Positions 1-5,886 of a DNA stretch of 5,993 nucleotides are shown here, piece by piece; position 1 is the stretch's first letter; each line of letters starts with the position of its first letter. This DNA is from an uncultured Bacteroidales bacterium. Lineage in GTDB: Bacteria; Bacteroidota; Bacteroidia; Bacteroidales; Muribaculaceae. The DNA is taken from assembly GCA_900552315.1 (NCBI GenBank), contig URZM01000132.1, positions 1 through 5,993 of the forward strand, written 5' to 3'. Made by a program: the position numbers and the translations under genes. The notes beneath the pieces were generated by a model. It was not told where the DNA came from. It did not search any database and worked only from the letters and a program-made list of their open reading frames with translations.

Positions 1-1157
1 CGCGCCGAGGGGGAGCCGGAGGTTACGGAGTCGAGCAGGGTGCGTGTCTTGAAGGCTATGAAGTCCTCCTCGTGTTCCGCTATGTAGGCGCGGAACTCCT
101 CGGGGGTGTGTTTCTGCGAAAAGGAGTCGGGGTCCTCGCCGTCGGGCAGGAGCAGCACCTTGATGTCGAGCTTGTGGCTCAGGAGCAGGTCTATGCCTCG
201 CAGCGAGGCTTTCACGCCCGCCGCGTCGCCGTCATAGATCAGGGTCACGTTGTCCGTGAAGCGGTGTATGAGCGCTATCTGCCCGTCGGTGAGCGATGTG
301 CCGGAGGAGGCCACGGTGTTCTCCAGCCCGCTCTGCCACATGCCTATCACGTCCATGTATCCCTCCACCAGGTAGCATTTCTTCTGGCGCACTATGGCGT
401 TCTTGGCCTGGTAGATGCCGTACAGCTCGTTGCTCTTGTGGTATATGAGCGACTCGGGAGAGTTGACGTATTTGGCCGTCTCCCCCTTGATGCCTCGTCC
501 GCCGAAGGCTATCACCTTGCCGGAGGGACTGAACACGGGGAATATGACCCTGCCCCGGAAGCGGTCGTAGGGCCTGCCGTCGCGGCTGCTCTTGCCGCAC
601 AGGCCGGTGTCGGTGAGTGCCTCGGCCTCGAAGCCGTGGCGCAGGGCCGCGTCGTAGAGCACGGTGCCCTTGTCTATGGCGTAGCCGAGATGGAACTTGT
701 CTATGGCTCCCTGGGTGACTCCTCGTTTGTATAGGTAGGTGAGCCCTATGTCGCGCCCCTCGTCGGTGTCGCGCAGGTTGCGCTCGAACTGCTGCATGGC
801 CCACTCGTTGATTATGAGCAGGCTCTCGCGGCGGCTCTGTTCGGCGCGTTCCTCGTCGGTGAGCTGCCTCTCCTCCACCTTTATCCCGTATTTGCGGGCC
901 AGGTGCAGCAGCGCGTCATGGAAATTGATTCCCTCTTTCTCCATGATGAAATTGACCGGGCTGCCACCCTTGCCGCACGAGAAGCAGTGGCAGATGCCGC
1001 GCGCCGGGCTTACGGAGAAGGAGGGGGTGCGCTCGTTGTGGAACGGGCACAGGCCTATGTAGTTGGCCCCGCGCTTGGTAAGGCTCACATAGTCGCTCAC
1101 CACCTCCACTATGTCGGCGGCGTCGAGTATCTTCTTGACTGTGGCTTTGTCAATCAT
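1..1157 (-). CDS. dnaG: DNA primase DnaG (partial, N-terminal 385 codons)
   Basis: DnaG makes the short RNA primers for leading- and lagging-strand synthesis in the cytoplasm, working with the replicative helicase DnaB. The reading frame starts at the ATG at 1157 (MIDKATVKKI) and runs off the left edge, so about the last 40% (rest of the polymerase core and the helicase-binding domain) is not visible. The N-terminal CHC2 zinc-binding domain is intact: C37-x2-H40-x17-C58-x2-C61, the same spacing as in E. coli primase. The Toprim catalytic core follows, with EGYMD at residues 265-269 and YDGD at 308-311. The acidic residues E265, D309 and D311 match the metal-binding catalytic positions known for the family. 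The ATG is preceded by a G-run but no spaced Shine-Dalgarno sequence, as is usual in Bacteroidota. It lies 57 bases downstream of dapA on the same strand, and I see no strong promoter in the gap, so co-transcription is likely (inference). Confidence 0.97.
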   Translation of the reverse strand, partial: MIDKATVKKILDAADIVEVVSDYVSLTKRGANYIGLCPFHNERTPSFSVSPARGICHCFSCGKGGSPVNFIMEKEGINFHDALLHLARKYGIKVEERQLTDEERAEQSRRESLLIINEWAMQQFERNLRDTDEGRDIGLTYLYKRGVTQGAIDKFHLGYAIDKGTVLYDAALRHGFEAEALTDTGLCGKSSRDGRPYDRFRGRVIFPVFSPSGKVIAFGGRGIKGETAKYVNSPESLIYHKSNELYGIYQAKNAIVRQKKCYLVEGYMDVIGMWQSGLENTVASSGTSLTDGQIALIHRFTDNVTLIYDGDAAGVKASLRGIDLLLSHKLDIKVLLLPDGEDPDSFSQKHTPEEFRAYIAEHEEDFIAFKTRTLLDSVTSGSPSA

Positions 1158-1186
1158 TCCCCCGGAGCGTGTTCGGATTTAAACGG

Positions 1187-1224
1187 ACTCTAAATTTACA
1201 AACCCACTCTGAATTTACATATCC
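1187..1224. repeat. 19-bp imperfect tandem repeat at the dapA 3' end
   Basis: Two adjacent 19-base units, 1187-1205 (ACTCTAAATTTACAAACCC) and 1206-1224 (ACTCTGAATTTACATATCC), agree at 16 of 19 positions. The next bases (GCTCTGAGTG, from 1225) resemble the start of a third unit, and 1168-1186 may be a more decayed copy. The second unit includes the last two codons and stop of dapA, so the array spans the gene end and most of the gap to dnaG. On the minus strand each unit contains GTAAATTYAGAGT. Function is unknown; it may be a simple local duplication. Confidence 0.7.
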
Positions 1225-2108
1225 GCTCTGAGTGCCTCGATGGCCTCGGCTATCTGCCCCTTGCAGATGTTGCCCACGGGCACCAGGGGGAGGCGCAGCA
1301 CGTTGCGGCACAGGCCGAGCAGGGAGAGGGCGCATTTTATGCCGGCGGGGTTGCCTTCGGCGAACATGAGCCGGTACAGGCTCTTGAAACGGCGGTGAAC
1401 CTTCTCGGCACGGGCGAAATCACCCTGCGCCGCTGCATGCACCAACCCGGAGAACTCGGCGGCGAAGGCGTTGCCCACCACCGATATGACCCCGGAGGCC
1501 CCTACCGCCATCATGGGCAGCGTCAGGGCGTCGTCGCCGCTCACCACCTCGAACCCATCGGGCTTTCCGGCCACTATCTCCGAGACGGCGCTGACGCTGC
1601 CGGAGGCCTCTTTAACCCCTATTATGTTCGGACACTCCCGGGCCAGGCGCAGGGTGGTGGAGGGGAGCAGGTTCACGCCGGTACGGCCCGGAACGTTATA
1701 GAGTATCACAGGCAGCGGCGAAGCCTCTGCCACGGCCTTGAAATGCCGGTACATTCCCTCTTGGTTGGGCTTGTTGTAGAAGGGGCACACGCTGAGTATG
1801 GCGCTGTAGCCCTCCAGGTCGGTCTCTTGCAGGCGGCGGCACAGCGAGGCCGTGCAGTTGCCCCCCATGCCGAGCACCAGGGGGATGGAGCCGCCGGTGG
1901 CCTCGCGCACGAACCGCGAGACGCTCTCGGCCTCGTCGGCTGTCAGGGTAGGGGTCTCGCCTGTGGTGCCCATCACCACTATGAAATCGGCTCCTCCTTC
2001 GCAGATGCGGCGCACTATGGCTCCGAGTGCCTCAAAATCTATATTGTAATCTTCCTTGAACGGGGTGACCAGGGCCACGCCCAGCCCTTTTAGAGAGAAT
2101 CGTGACAT
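1215..2108 (-). CDS. dapA: 4-hydroxy-tetrahydrodipicolinate synthase
   Basis: DapA condenses pyruvate with aspartate semialdehyde, the committed step towards meso-diaminopimelate (peptidoglycan) and lysine, in the cytoplasm. The 297-residue product has the usual length of the family and is a complete (beta/alpha)8 aldolase of the DHDPS/NAL class. Visible family residues are the GTTGE pyruvate-binding motif (47-51, with T48 and T49), Y111 in CPFYNKP, Y137 in YNVPGRTG with R142 nearby, and the Schiff-base lysine K166 in GVKEASG. Y137, Y111 and T48 correspond to the proton-relay triad known from the E. coli enzyme. The pattern favours DapA over N-acetylneuraminate lyase. The start at 2108 (MSRFSLKG) puts the first beta strand (GVALVTPF) at the expected place, and AT-rich sequence without a Shine-Dalgarno precedes it. 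A strong Bacteroidota promoter lies 38-69 bases upstream, and dnaG follows 57 bases downstream. Confidence 0.97.
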   Translation of the reverse strand: MSRFSLKGLGVALVTPFKEDYNIDFEALGAIVRRICEGGADFIVVMGTTGETPTLTADEAESVSRFVREATGGSIPLVLGMGGNCTASLCRRLQETDLEGYSAILSVCPFYNKPNQEGMYRHFKAVAEASPLPVILYNVPGRTGVNLLPSTTLRLARECPNIIGVKEASGSVSAVSEIVAGKPDGFEVVSGDDALTLPMMAVGASGVISVVGNAFAAEFSGLVHAAAQGDFARAEKVHRRFKSLYRLMFAEGNPAGIKCALSLLGLCRNVLRLPLVPVGNICKGQIAEAIEALRADM

Positions 2109-2119
2109 AAATACTTGTG

Positions 2120-2137
2120 AGCCTGACCAGACAGGCT
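2120..2137 (-). other. Small hairpin in the dapA 5' leader
   Basis: AGCCTG (2120-2125) and CAGGCT (2132-2137) form a perfect 6-bp inverted repeat around a 6-base loop. It lies just inside the predicted dapA transcript, a few bases from the expected start site, so it could be a 5'-end stabilising hairpin or an operator overlapping the start of transcription. It ends 11 bases before the ATG. It is far too short for a lysine riboswitch. Confidence 0.5.
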
Positions 2138-2145
2138 TGCAAAAG

Positions 2146-2177
2146 CAAAGTTACAAAAAAATCCCGTCTCGCGCAAA
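2146..2177 (-). promoter_or_regulatory. dapA promoter (Bacteroidota -33/-7 type)
   Basis: On the minus strand a -33 element TTTG (2174-2177) is followed after exactly 20 bases by TAACTTTG (2146-2153), a perfect match to the Bacteroidota -7 consensus TAnnTTTG. The transcript would start near 2138-2141, giving a leader of about 30 bases to the dapA ATG at 2108. The -33 TTTG lies in the loop region of the terminator hairpin at 2164-2189, and the T-tract of that terminator makes up part of the spacer. Confidence 0.85.
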
Positions 2178-2189
2178 TGCGCGGGACGG
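2154..2189 (-). terminator. Rho-independent terminator of the C69 peptidase gene
   Basis: Read on the minus strand, CCGTCCCGCGC (2189-2179) and GCGCGAGACGG (2174-2164) form an 11-bp GC-rich stem with one C/A mismatch around a 4-base loop. A GA and a run of seven T then follow (to 2155). This is the classic intrinsic terminator layout and sits 76 bases after the stop of the C69 gene. On the plus strand the stem pairs too, but no T-run follows 2189, so termination is expected only for minus-strand transcripts. Confidence 0.75.
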
Positions 2190-2204
2190 TCAGTGGGTGC
2201 GGAT

Positions 2205-2223
2205 ATGCGCCATCGGGGCGCAT
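2205..2223. repeat. 7-bp perfect inverted repeat between C69 stop and dapA promoter
   Basis: ATGCGCC (2205-2211) and GGCGCAT (2217-2223) are exact reverse complements around a 5-base spacer. In the minus-strand transcript this would be a hairpin in the C69 3' untranslated region, upstream of the terminator. As DNA it lies about 28 bases beyond the -33 element of the dapA promoter, where an upstream-binding regulator could sit. No T-run follows, so it is not itself a terminator. Confidence 0.5.
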
Positions 2224-2264
2224 GCCTCGGATAAACTTTTGACAATCAGTGGAACGTCGCCATT

Positions 2265-3866
2265 TCAGAAACCTGTCCAGCGCTTGTGCCAGTAGCGTGC
2301 GCCCAGTTCGTCCCAGCGGTGTATGGCCGCTCCGAAGAAATCGCGCGTATAGTCGTTGAGCAGGGACGTGGCTTCCTCCTCCTTGCCTGCGTCGAGCAGC
2401 TCGCGGTAGGCCGTCTCTATCATGGGCAGCTCGCGTGCGCCCTTTTCCAGGAAATGGTCGCGTGCCGGCTCCAGGCTCTTGCGCTCGTCGCCCCACCTCA
2501 CCGTGGCCAGCCTGTTGGGCATGCGGAAATGCCACAGGGCCGAGTCGTCGCGTGTGCGGTGCTGTCCGCACACCCGGAGCATGTCCGGCACCTCGGTGGT
2601 CCCGGCGAATATGGGGAAACGCGGGGACTGCCCCGGATTGTCGAGCGCCACCCAGGCCACGCCTCCCACGCCGTCTGGCAGCCAGTCGCGGCATTGTATC
2701 ACGGTGGAGTAGGCGCACCAGGACACGCTCACCGTGCGTATGTTGCGCATGGCGCTGTCCCCCAGGGCCTCGTAGACGGCTATCTCGTCCGGTCGCATCC
2801 ACGGATTGGCCACGGGGCTGACCACGCTGTCCGGTACCTCCGGACCATCCTCCGGTTTCTTTTTCTTGTTCTTCACCTTGAGCCTTCCGCTGAGGTCCAG
2901 GGGGGTGCCCTCGTAGTAGGAGCCGAGCAGGCGCGACACGTCGGCCACCGACACCTTCTTGGATGGCTTCACGCTGAGGGGCAGTTCCACCAGGGTGTCT
3001 GTGAACCCGGCCTCGGGGGCGAGCTGCTGCATTATGTACAGCTCGCGCACGCTGTAGTTCTTCGGCTCATTGAGGTAATTGACACCGCTGTACGCTTTCC
3101 AGAACGAGAACTCCTCTTTGCCGTCCCAGAGTCCGAGCTTCCGGGCCACATCCTTTACGTTGTCCGAGGCCATGTAGTTATCCTTGTCGTCGAGGTCGAG
3201 CCTGCCTATGCGGCTCACGTTGGCGGAGACTGCCACATGGTCGTCGGGTATGCGCACTGCCGCCCATACGCCCCCTTTCTTCTTTTTGCCTTCGCCTTGC
3301 ACCTCGAATATCCACACCTCCTTGGGGTCGGCTATGGTGAGGCACTCCCCGGAATCTGCGTAGCCGTATTTCTTTATGAGGTCTCCCATCAGCCTTATGG
3401 CCTCGCGGGCCGTGGTGCATCGCTCCAGGGCCACGCGCTGCAGTTCCTCTATCTTGAACATGCCCTCCGGGTTTATGAGCGTGTCGCGGCCCGTGTATGT
3501 GGTCTCGCCCATGGCAAGCTGACGCTCGTTCAGGCATGGGTAGGCGGTGTTCAGGTAGCGGAACGTGTGGGGGGCCTGCGGTATGCGCCCCTTCTCCTTC
3601 ACGCCCTCCAGGCTGCCGGGATATTCGGTGTGGAGAAGTCCGTCGTAGATGCTCGTGACCGTGTCGCGGGGGAAATCCCCGGGTGTGGTCGGAGCCATCC
3701 AGGTACGGTACCACGAGTCGCAGGTGTGGCTCGTCATCACTGACCCGTCTGCCGATGCCCCTTTGCCCACCATTATGCTCGTGCACGACTCATTTTCCGC
3801 CCTCCCGGTGGCGATGCCGCATGCCGCGCACAGCAGCGCGGCAATCCAGATAATAGGTTTTCTCAT
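2265..3866 (-). CDS. Secreted peptidase family C69 (U34) dipeptidase
   Basis: Family C69 enzymes are N-terminal-nucleophile cysteine dipeptidases related to Lactobacillus PepD. The 533-residue product starts with a signal peptide (MRKPIIWIAALLCAACGIATGRA). Cleavage after A23 would leave ENES before C28-T29-S30, which fits the family's N-terminal CTS/CTT signature with C28 as nucleophile after removal of a short propeptide. GKGASADGSVM (35-44 region) and ANVSRIG (215-221) also fit the family. The C-terminal half has SVSWCAYSTVIQCRDWLP (380-397) and GGVAWVALDNPGQSPRFPIFAGTTEVP (401-427). Two lysine clusters (194-197; 332-337 within a Pro/Glu-rich stretch to about 346) look like surface loops. 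An in-frame ATG at 3959 was not used, because it would bury the signal peptide and lies upstream of the likely promoter. A lipoprotein is less likely: neither C13 nor C16 has a good lipobox. The gene stands alone, with dapA downstream behind a terminator. The exact substrate is unknown. Confidence 0.92.
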   Translation of the reverse strand: MRKPIIWIAALLCAACGIATGRAENESCTSIMVGKGASADGSVMTSHTCDSWYRTWMAPTTPGDFPRDTVTSIYDGLLHTEYPGSLEGVKEKGRIPQAPHTFRYLNTAYPCLNERQLAMGETTYTGRDTLINPEGMFKIEELQRVALERCTTAREAIRLMGDLIKKYGYADSGECLTIADPKEVWIFEVQGEGKKKKGGVWAAVRIPDDHVAVSANVSRIGRLDLDDKDNYMASDNVKDVARKLGLWDGKEEFSFWKAYSGVNYLNEPKNYSVRELYIMQQLAPEAGFTDTLVELPLSVKPSKKVSVADVSRLLGSYYEGTPLDLSGRLKVKNKKKKPEDGPEVPDSVVSPVANPWMRPDEIAVYEALGDSAMRNIRTVSVSWCAYSTVIQCRDWLPDGVGGVAWVALDNPGQSPRFPIFAGTTEVPDMLRVCGQHRTRDDSALWHFRMPNRLATVRWGDERKSLEPARDHFLEKGARELPMIETAYRELLDAGKEEEATSLLNDYTRDFFGAAIHRWDELGARYWHKRWTGF

Positions 3867-3898
3867 GATATAGACTGTGTTTGCAGAGTTGTCCGGCG

Positions 3899-3906
3899 CG
3901 AAATTA
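3899..3906 (-). promoter_or_regulatory. Candidate -7 element for the C69 gene
   Basis: The minus strand reads TAATTTCG here, 7 of 8 matches to TAnnTTTG. The transcript would begin near 3890, about 25 bases before the ATG at 3866, in AT-rich sequence suited to initiation in Bacteroidota. I found no convincing TTTG 19-21 bases upstream, so this is tentative. Confidence 0.4.
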
Positions 3907-3965
3907 ATCAATAATTCCGAGATGCGGAGGTGCAGCATCAAGTTTTTTGAGAGGCGCACGTGCGG

Positions 3966-3998
3966 TTCAGGCTTTTTTCGCTAATTTTGCAGCCTGAA
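3966..3998. promoter_or_regulatory. 7-bp inverted repeat flanking the rlmD -7 element (possible operator)
   Basis: TTCAGGC (3966-3972) and GCCTGAA (3992-3998) are perfect reverse complements, 19 bases apart, and enclose the candidate -7 element at 3982-3989. The right half would overlap the expected transcription start. Such a placement is typical of a repressor operator, but the regulator is unknown and a chance repeat cannot be excluded. Confidence 0.4.
3982..3989 (+). promoter_or_regulatory. -7 promoter element for rlmD
   Basis: TAATTTTG is a perfect match to the Bacteroidota TAnnTTTG element. Transcription would start near 3996, giving a leader of roughly 70 bases that contains the inverted repeat at 4010-4067. 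No clear TTTG is present at the -33 position (around 3957-3962), which suggests a weaker or regulated promoter. Confidence 0.6.
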
Positions 3999-4009
3999 AA
4001 TCCAGAAAC

Positions 4010-4067
4010 ATAAGTAAGTGTTCAAAACACAACACTTACTATCGTTTGAATTTGAATACTTACTTAT
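4010..4067 (+). promoter_or_regulatory. Leader inverted repeat with two alternative pairings before rlmD
   Basis: The arm 4010-4026 (ATAAGTAAGTGTTCAAA) pairs with 4051-4067 (TTTGAATACTTACTTAT) over 17 positions, 16 Watson-Crick and one G-U, around a 24-base loop. The stem ends one base before the rlmD ATG at 4069. Part of the same left arm, AGTAAGTGTT (4013-4022), is also the exact reverse complement of AACACTTACT (4031-4040), giving a shorter 10-bp hairpin with an 8-base loop. The two pairings exclude each other. TTTGAA is directly repeated at 4045-4056. The long form would cover the AU-rich initiation region and the short form would free it. A regulatory RNA is inferred, not shown. Confidence 0.6.
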
Positions 4068-4068
4068 C

Positions 4069-5532
4069 ATGTCCCGAAAAAGAAAACCGCTTCCCGTGCT
4101 GGAAGCATTGCATATAACAGATGTCGCCGCCGAGGGAAAGGCCCTGGCCCGCGTGGCGCTCAATCCAGACAGGCCGGAGGAAAAGCTCGTGGTGTTCGTG
4201 CCATACGCCGCCCCCGGCGATGTGGCGGACGTGAGGCTGCTGCGCAAGAAGCACTCTTTCGCCGAAGGGCAGATAGAGCGCATGGTCAGTCCGTCCCCCC
4301 TGAGGGTGGAGCCGCGATGTGCTAATTTCGGCGTGTGCGGAGGCTGCAAGTGGCAGCATCTGCCTTACGCGGAGCAGACCGCCTTCAAGGAGCGGCAGGT
4401 GAGAGACGTGCTTACGCGCATTGCAAAAGTGGAGCTGCCTCCAATAAACACCATCTGTGGGGCGAAGGACCCTTGGTTTTACCGCAACAAGATGGAGTAC
4501 ACGTTCTCAAACAAGAAATGGCGCACCTGGGAGCAGGTCAAGAGCGGCGAGGAGTTCACCGACTCCTCCGACGCCCTGGGATTCCACATTCCCGGCGCTT
4601 TTGACAAGGTGTTGCACATAGAGGAGTGTTTACTGCAAGACAGCCGTGGAGACAGCATACGCAATTTCATATATGGCTGGGCCGAGGGTCATGGACTCTC
4701 GTTCTACGACCTGAAGGCCAACAAGGGCCTGCTCCGCACCCTCATGATAAGGCTCGCTTCTACGGGCGAACAGATGGTGTGCCTATCGTTCGGCGAGGAT
4801 GACCCTCAGGCCATACACGCGCTCCTGGAGGCCGTGGCTGAGAGGTTCCCGGACATCACGAGCCTGGTGCATGTCATCAACACCAAGGCCAACGACACCA
4901 TCTCCGACCTGCCCGTGCACGTGTTCAAGGGAGAACCTTTCATCATGGAGCGTATGGAGGAGCTGCGCTTCCGCGTGGGGCCGAAATCGTTCTACCAGAC
5001 CAACTCCGAGCAGGCTTACCGACTCTATTCCGAGGTGCGCCGCATGGCGGGTCTCGACAAGAGCGCCTCGCTGCCGCCGGAGGAGAAACCTCTGGTCTAC
5101 GACCTGTACACCGGCACCGGCACCATTGCCTGCTTCGTGGCCAAAGGAGCGCGCAAGGTGGTTGGGGTGGAGTATGTGCCCGAGGCCATCGAGGACGCGA
5201 AAATCAACGCCTCCATCAACGGGCTCGACCACACCACCTTCGTGGCAGGCGACATGAAGGATGTCCTTACGCCGGAGTTCATCGCGGCCAACGGGCACCC
5301 GGACATCATCATTGCCGACCCGCCCAGGGCCGGCATGCACCCCGACGTGCTGAAGGTGATAATGGATGCCGCACCCTCCCGCATTGTGTACGTGAGCTGC
5401 AACCCGGCGACGCAGGCGCGTGACCTCGCCGTGCTCGACTCGGCGTATGCTGTGCGCGAGGTGCAGCCGGTGGACATGTTCCCGCACACGCACCACGTAG
5501 AGAACATCGTTTTGCTTGAAAAGCGCCTGTGA
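4069..5532 (+). CDS. rlmD: 23S rRNA (uracil-5-)-methyltransferase, RlmD/RumA family
   Basis: The enzyme transfers a methyl group from S-adenosylmethionine to C5 of a uridine in 23S rRNA (U1939 in E. coli; some relatives also modify U747). The 487-residue product has an N-terminal TRAM-like RNA-binding domain (about 10-72), then the [4Fe-4S] ligands C84-x5-C90-x2-C93 and C187 in HIEEC, the same arrangement as in RumA. The Rossmann methyltransferase part shows FYQTN (308-312), the SAM-binding YDLYTGTGTIACFVA (344-358), ADPPRAGMHP (416-425), the catalytic nucleophile C444 in YVSCNPATQARDL, and the C-terminal general base E478 in HHVENIVLLEKR. All catalytic residues are present. Start choice: the ATG at 4069 gives MSRKRK just before the TRAM domain. 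A GTG at 4018 would add a non-family extension encoded by the leader inverted repeat. It is transcribed divergently from the C69 gene. Whether it modifies one or two uridines cannot be told from sequence; the gene symbol follows the RumA-like Fe-S form. Confidence 0.95.
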   Translation: MSRKRKPLPVLEALHITDVAAEGKALARVALNPDRPEEKLVVFVPYAAPGDVADVRLLRKKHSFAEGQIERMVSPSPLRVEPRCANFGVCGGCKWQHLPYAEQTAFKERQVRDVLTRIAKVELPPINTICGAKDPWFYRNKMEYTFSNKKWRTWEQVKSGEEFTDSSDALGFHIPGAFDKVLHIEECLLQDSRGDSIRNFIYGWAEGHGLSFYDLKANKGLLRTLMIRLASTGEQMVCLSFGEDDPQAIHALLEAVAERFPDITSLVHVINTKANDTISDLPVHVFKGEPFIMERMEELRFRVGPKSFYQTNSEQAYRLYSEVRRMAGLDKSASLPPEEKPLVYDLYTGTGTIACFVAKGARKVVGVEYVPEAIEDAKINASINGLDHTTFVAGDMKDVLTPEFIAANGHPDIIIADPPRAGMHPDVLKVIMDAAPSRIVYVSCNPATQARDLAVLDSAYAVREVQPVDMFPHTHHVENIVLLEKRL

Positions 5533-5543
5533 CCGCCCTGATT

Positions 5544-5583
5544 CACGCCCTGCTCCCCCGGGAAATACGGGAAGCAAGGCGTG
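5544..5583 (+). terminator. Stem-loop after rlmD, probable 3' end structure
   Basis: Starting 11 bases after the rlmD stop, 15-base arms 5544-5558 and 5569-5583 pair at 13 positions with two C/A mismatches, around a 10-base loop. A six-T run comes only at 5602-5607, so as an intrinsic terminator it is imperfect. In the minus-strand transcript both mismatches become G-U and the stem is continuous, but no T-run follows on that side. Confidence 0.45.
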
Positions 5584-5746
5584 TTCGCTTGCAAAATGAA
5601 ATTTTTTATGTCGGCAAATCATGAAATGTGACCCCAAAAACAGCGCGAATGACATGCCTCATCGATTGTTTTCAATCCATTCGGCCATTGTTTGCTGACA
5701 ATATGACAAAGCTATCCAAGGGGTATGTTATAAAACACATAAATCT

Positions 5747-5780
5747 TTTGCCCTAATGTCAGGAAATCGGCGTAACTTTG
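5747..5780 (+). promoter_or_regulatory. Bacteroidota promoter for an unseen downstream gene or small RNA
   Basis: TAACTTTG (5773-5780) is a perfect TAnnTTTG element and shares GTAACTTTGC with the dapA promoter. TTTG at 5747-5750 lies 22 bases upstream, slightly longer than the spacing in the dapA promoter. Transcription would start near 5786. Nothing recognisable is encoded in the following 200 bases, so the product lies beyond the edge or is an RNA. Confidence 0.7.
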
Positions 5781-5783
5781 CAT

Positions 5784-5849
5784 CGCAATCAGGAAAGGAA
5801 GAGTCCCGCTCCGGGTTGCGCCAATCCATGTTAACCTGAAAAAGATTGG
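5784..5849 (+). ncRNA. Structured transcript start (candidate leader RNA or small RNA)
   Basis: Three short perfect helices abut one another: CGCAA/TTGCG (5784-5788 with 5816-5820), CCCG/CGGG (5805-5808 with 5812-5815) nested inside it, and CCAATC/GATTGG (5821-5826 with 5844-5849) directly following. A purine-rich strand (AGGAAAGGAAGAG, 5791-5803) is left single-stranded in the first helix. The element begins at the predicted transcription start and ends one base before a short ORF. It matches no riboswitch class I recognise; individual stems of 4-6 bp could arise by chance. Confidence 0.35.
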
Positions 5850-5850
5850 A

Positions 5851-5886
5851 ATGACCAAGAAAAATCTGAGACATCTAATACCATAA
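5851..5886 (+). CDS. Possible 11-residue leader peptide
   Basis: An ATG at 5851 opens MTKKNLRHLIP followed by TAA. It comes about 65 bases after the predicted start of transcription and one base after the last helix of the leader, which is a reasonable place for an upstream ORF. There is no run of a single regulatory amino acid as in classical attenuators, and no Shine-Dalgarno sequence. The basic N-terminus resembles the start of an exported protein, but the frame closes at once. It may well be a chance ORF. Confidence 0.2.
   Translation: MTKKNLRHLIP

Noticed and set aside
72..734. 220-codon open frame on the plus strand, opposite dnaG
   Set aside because: The minus strand carries the intact zinc and Toprim motifs of primase; this frame is its antisense shadow.
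2109..2145. Lysine riboswitch controlling dapA
   Set aside because: The predicted leader is only about 30 bases with a single 6-bp hairpin, far below the size of a lysine riboswitch.
2286..3743. 485-codon open frame on the plus strand, opposite the C69 gene
   Set aside because: It lies antisense to a well-supported gene, has no recognisable domains, and its His/Val/Gly/Ala-rich composition is what GC-rich antisense frames give.
3867..3959. Upstream extension of the C69 gene to an ATG at 3959
   Set aside because: The extra 31 residues would bury the signal peptide, and the likely -7 element at 3899-3906 lies within the extension.
4010..4067. Invertible promoter or small transposon ends
   Set aside because: The 24-base interval between the arms is too short for a usual invertible segment, and no convincing target-site duplication flanks the repeat.
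4018..4068. GTG start for rlmD at 4018
   Set aside because: The added residues are encoded by the leader inverted repeat and do not belong to the family N-terminus; the ATG at 4069 fits better.
4783..5655. 290-codon open frame on the minus strand, opposite rlmD
   Set aside because: It is antisense to the methyltransferase catalytic domain, with shadow-type composition and no motifs.
5649..5756. 35-codon ORF (MTCLIDCFQS...) after rlmD
   Set aside because: No promoter or initiation signal precedes it, it resembles nothing I recognise, and its length is expected by chance in this composition.
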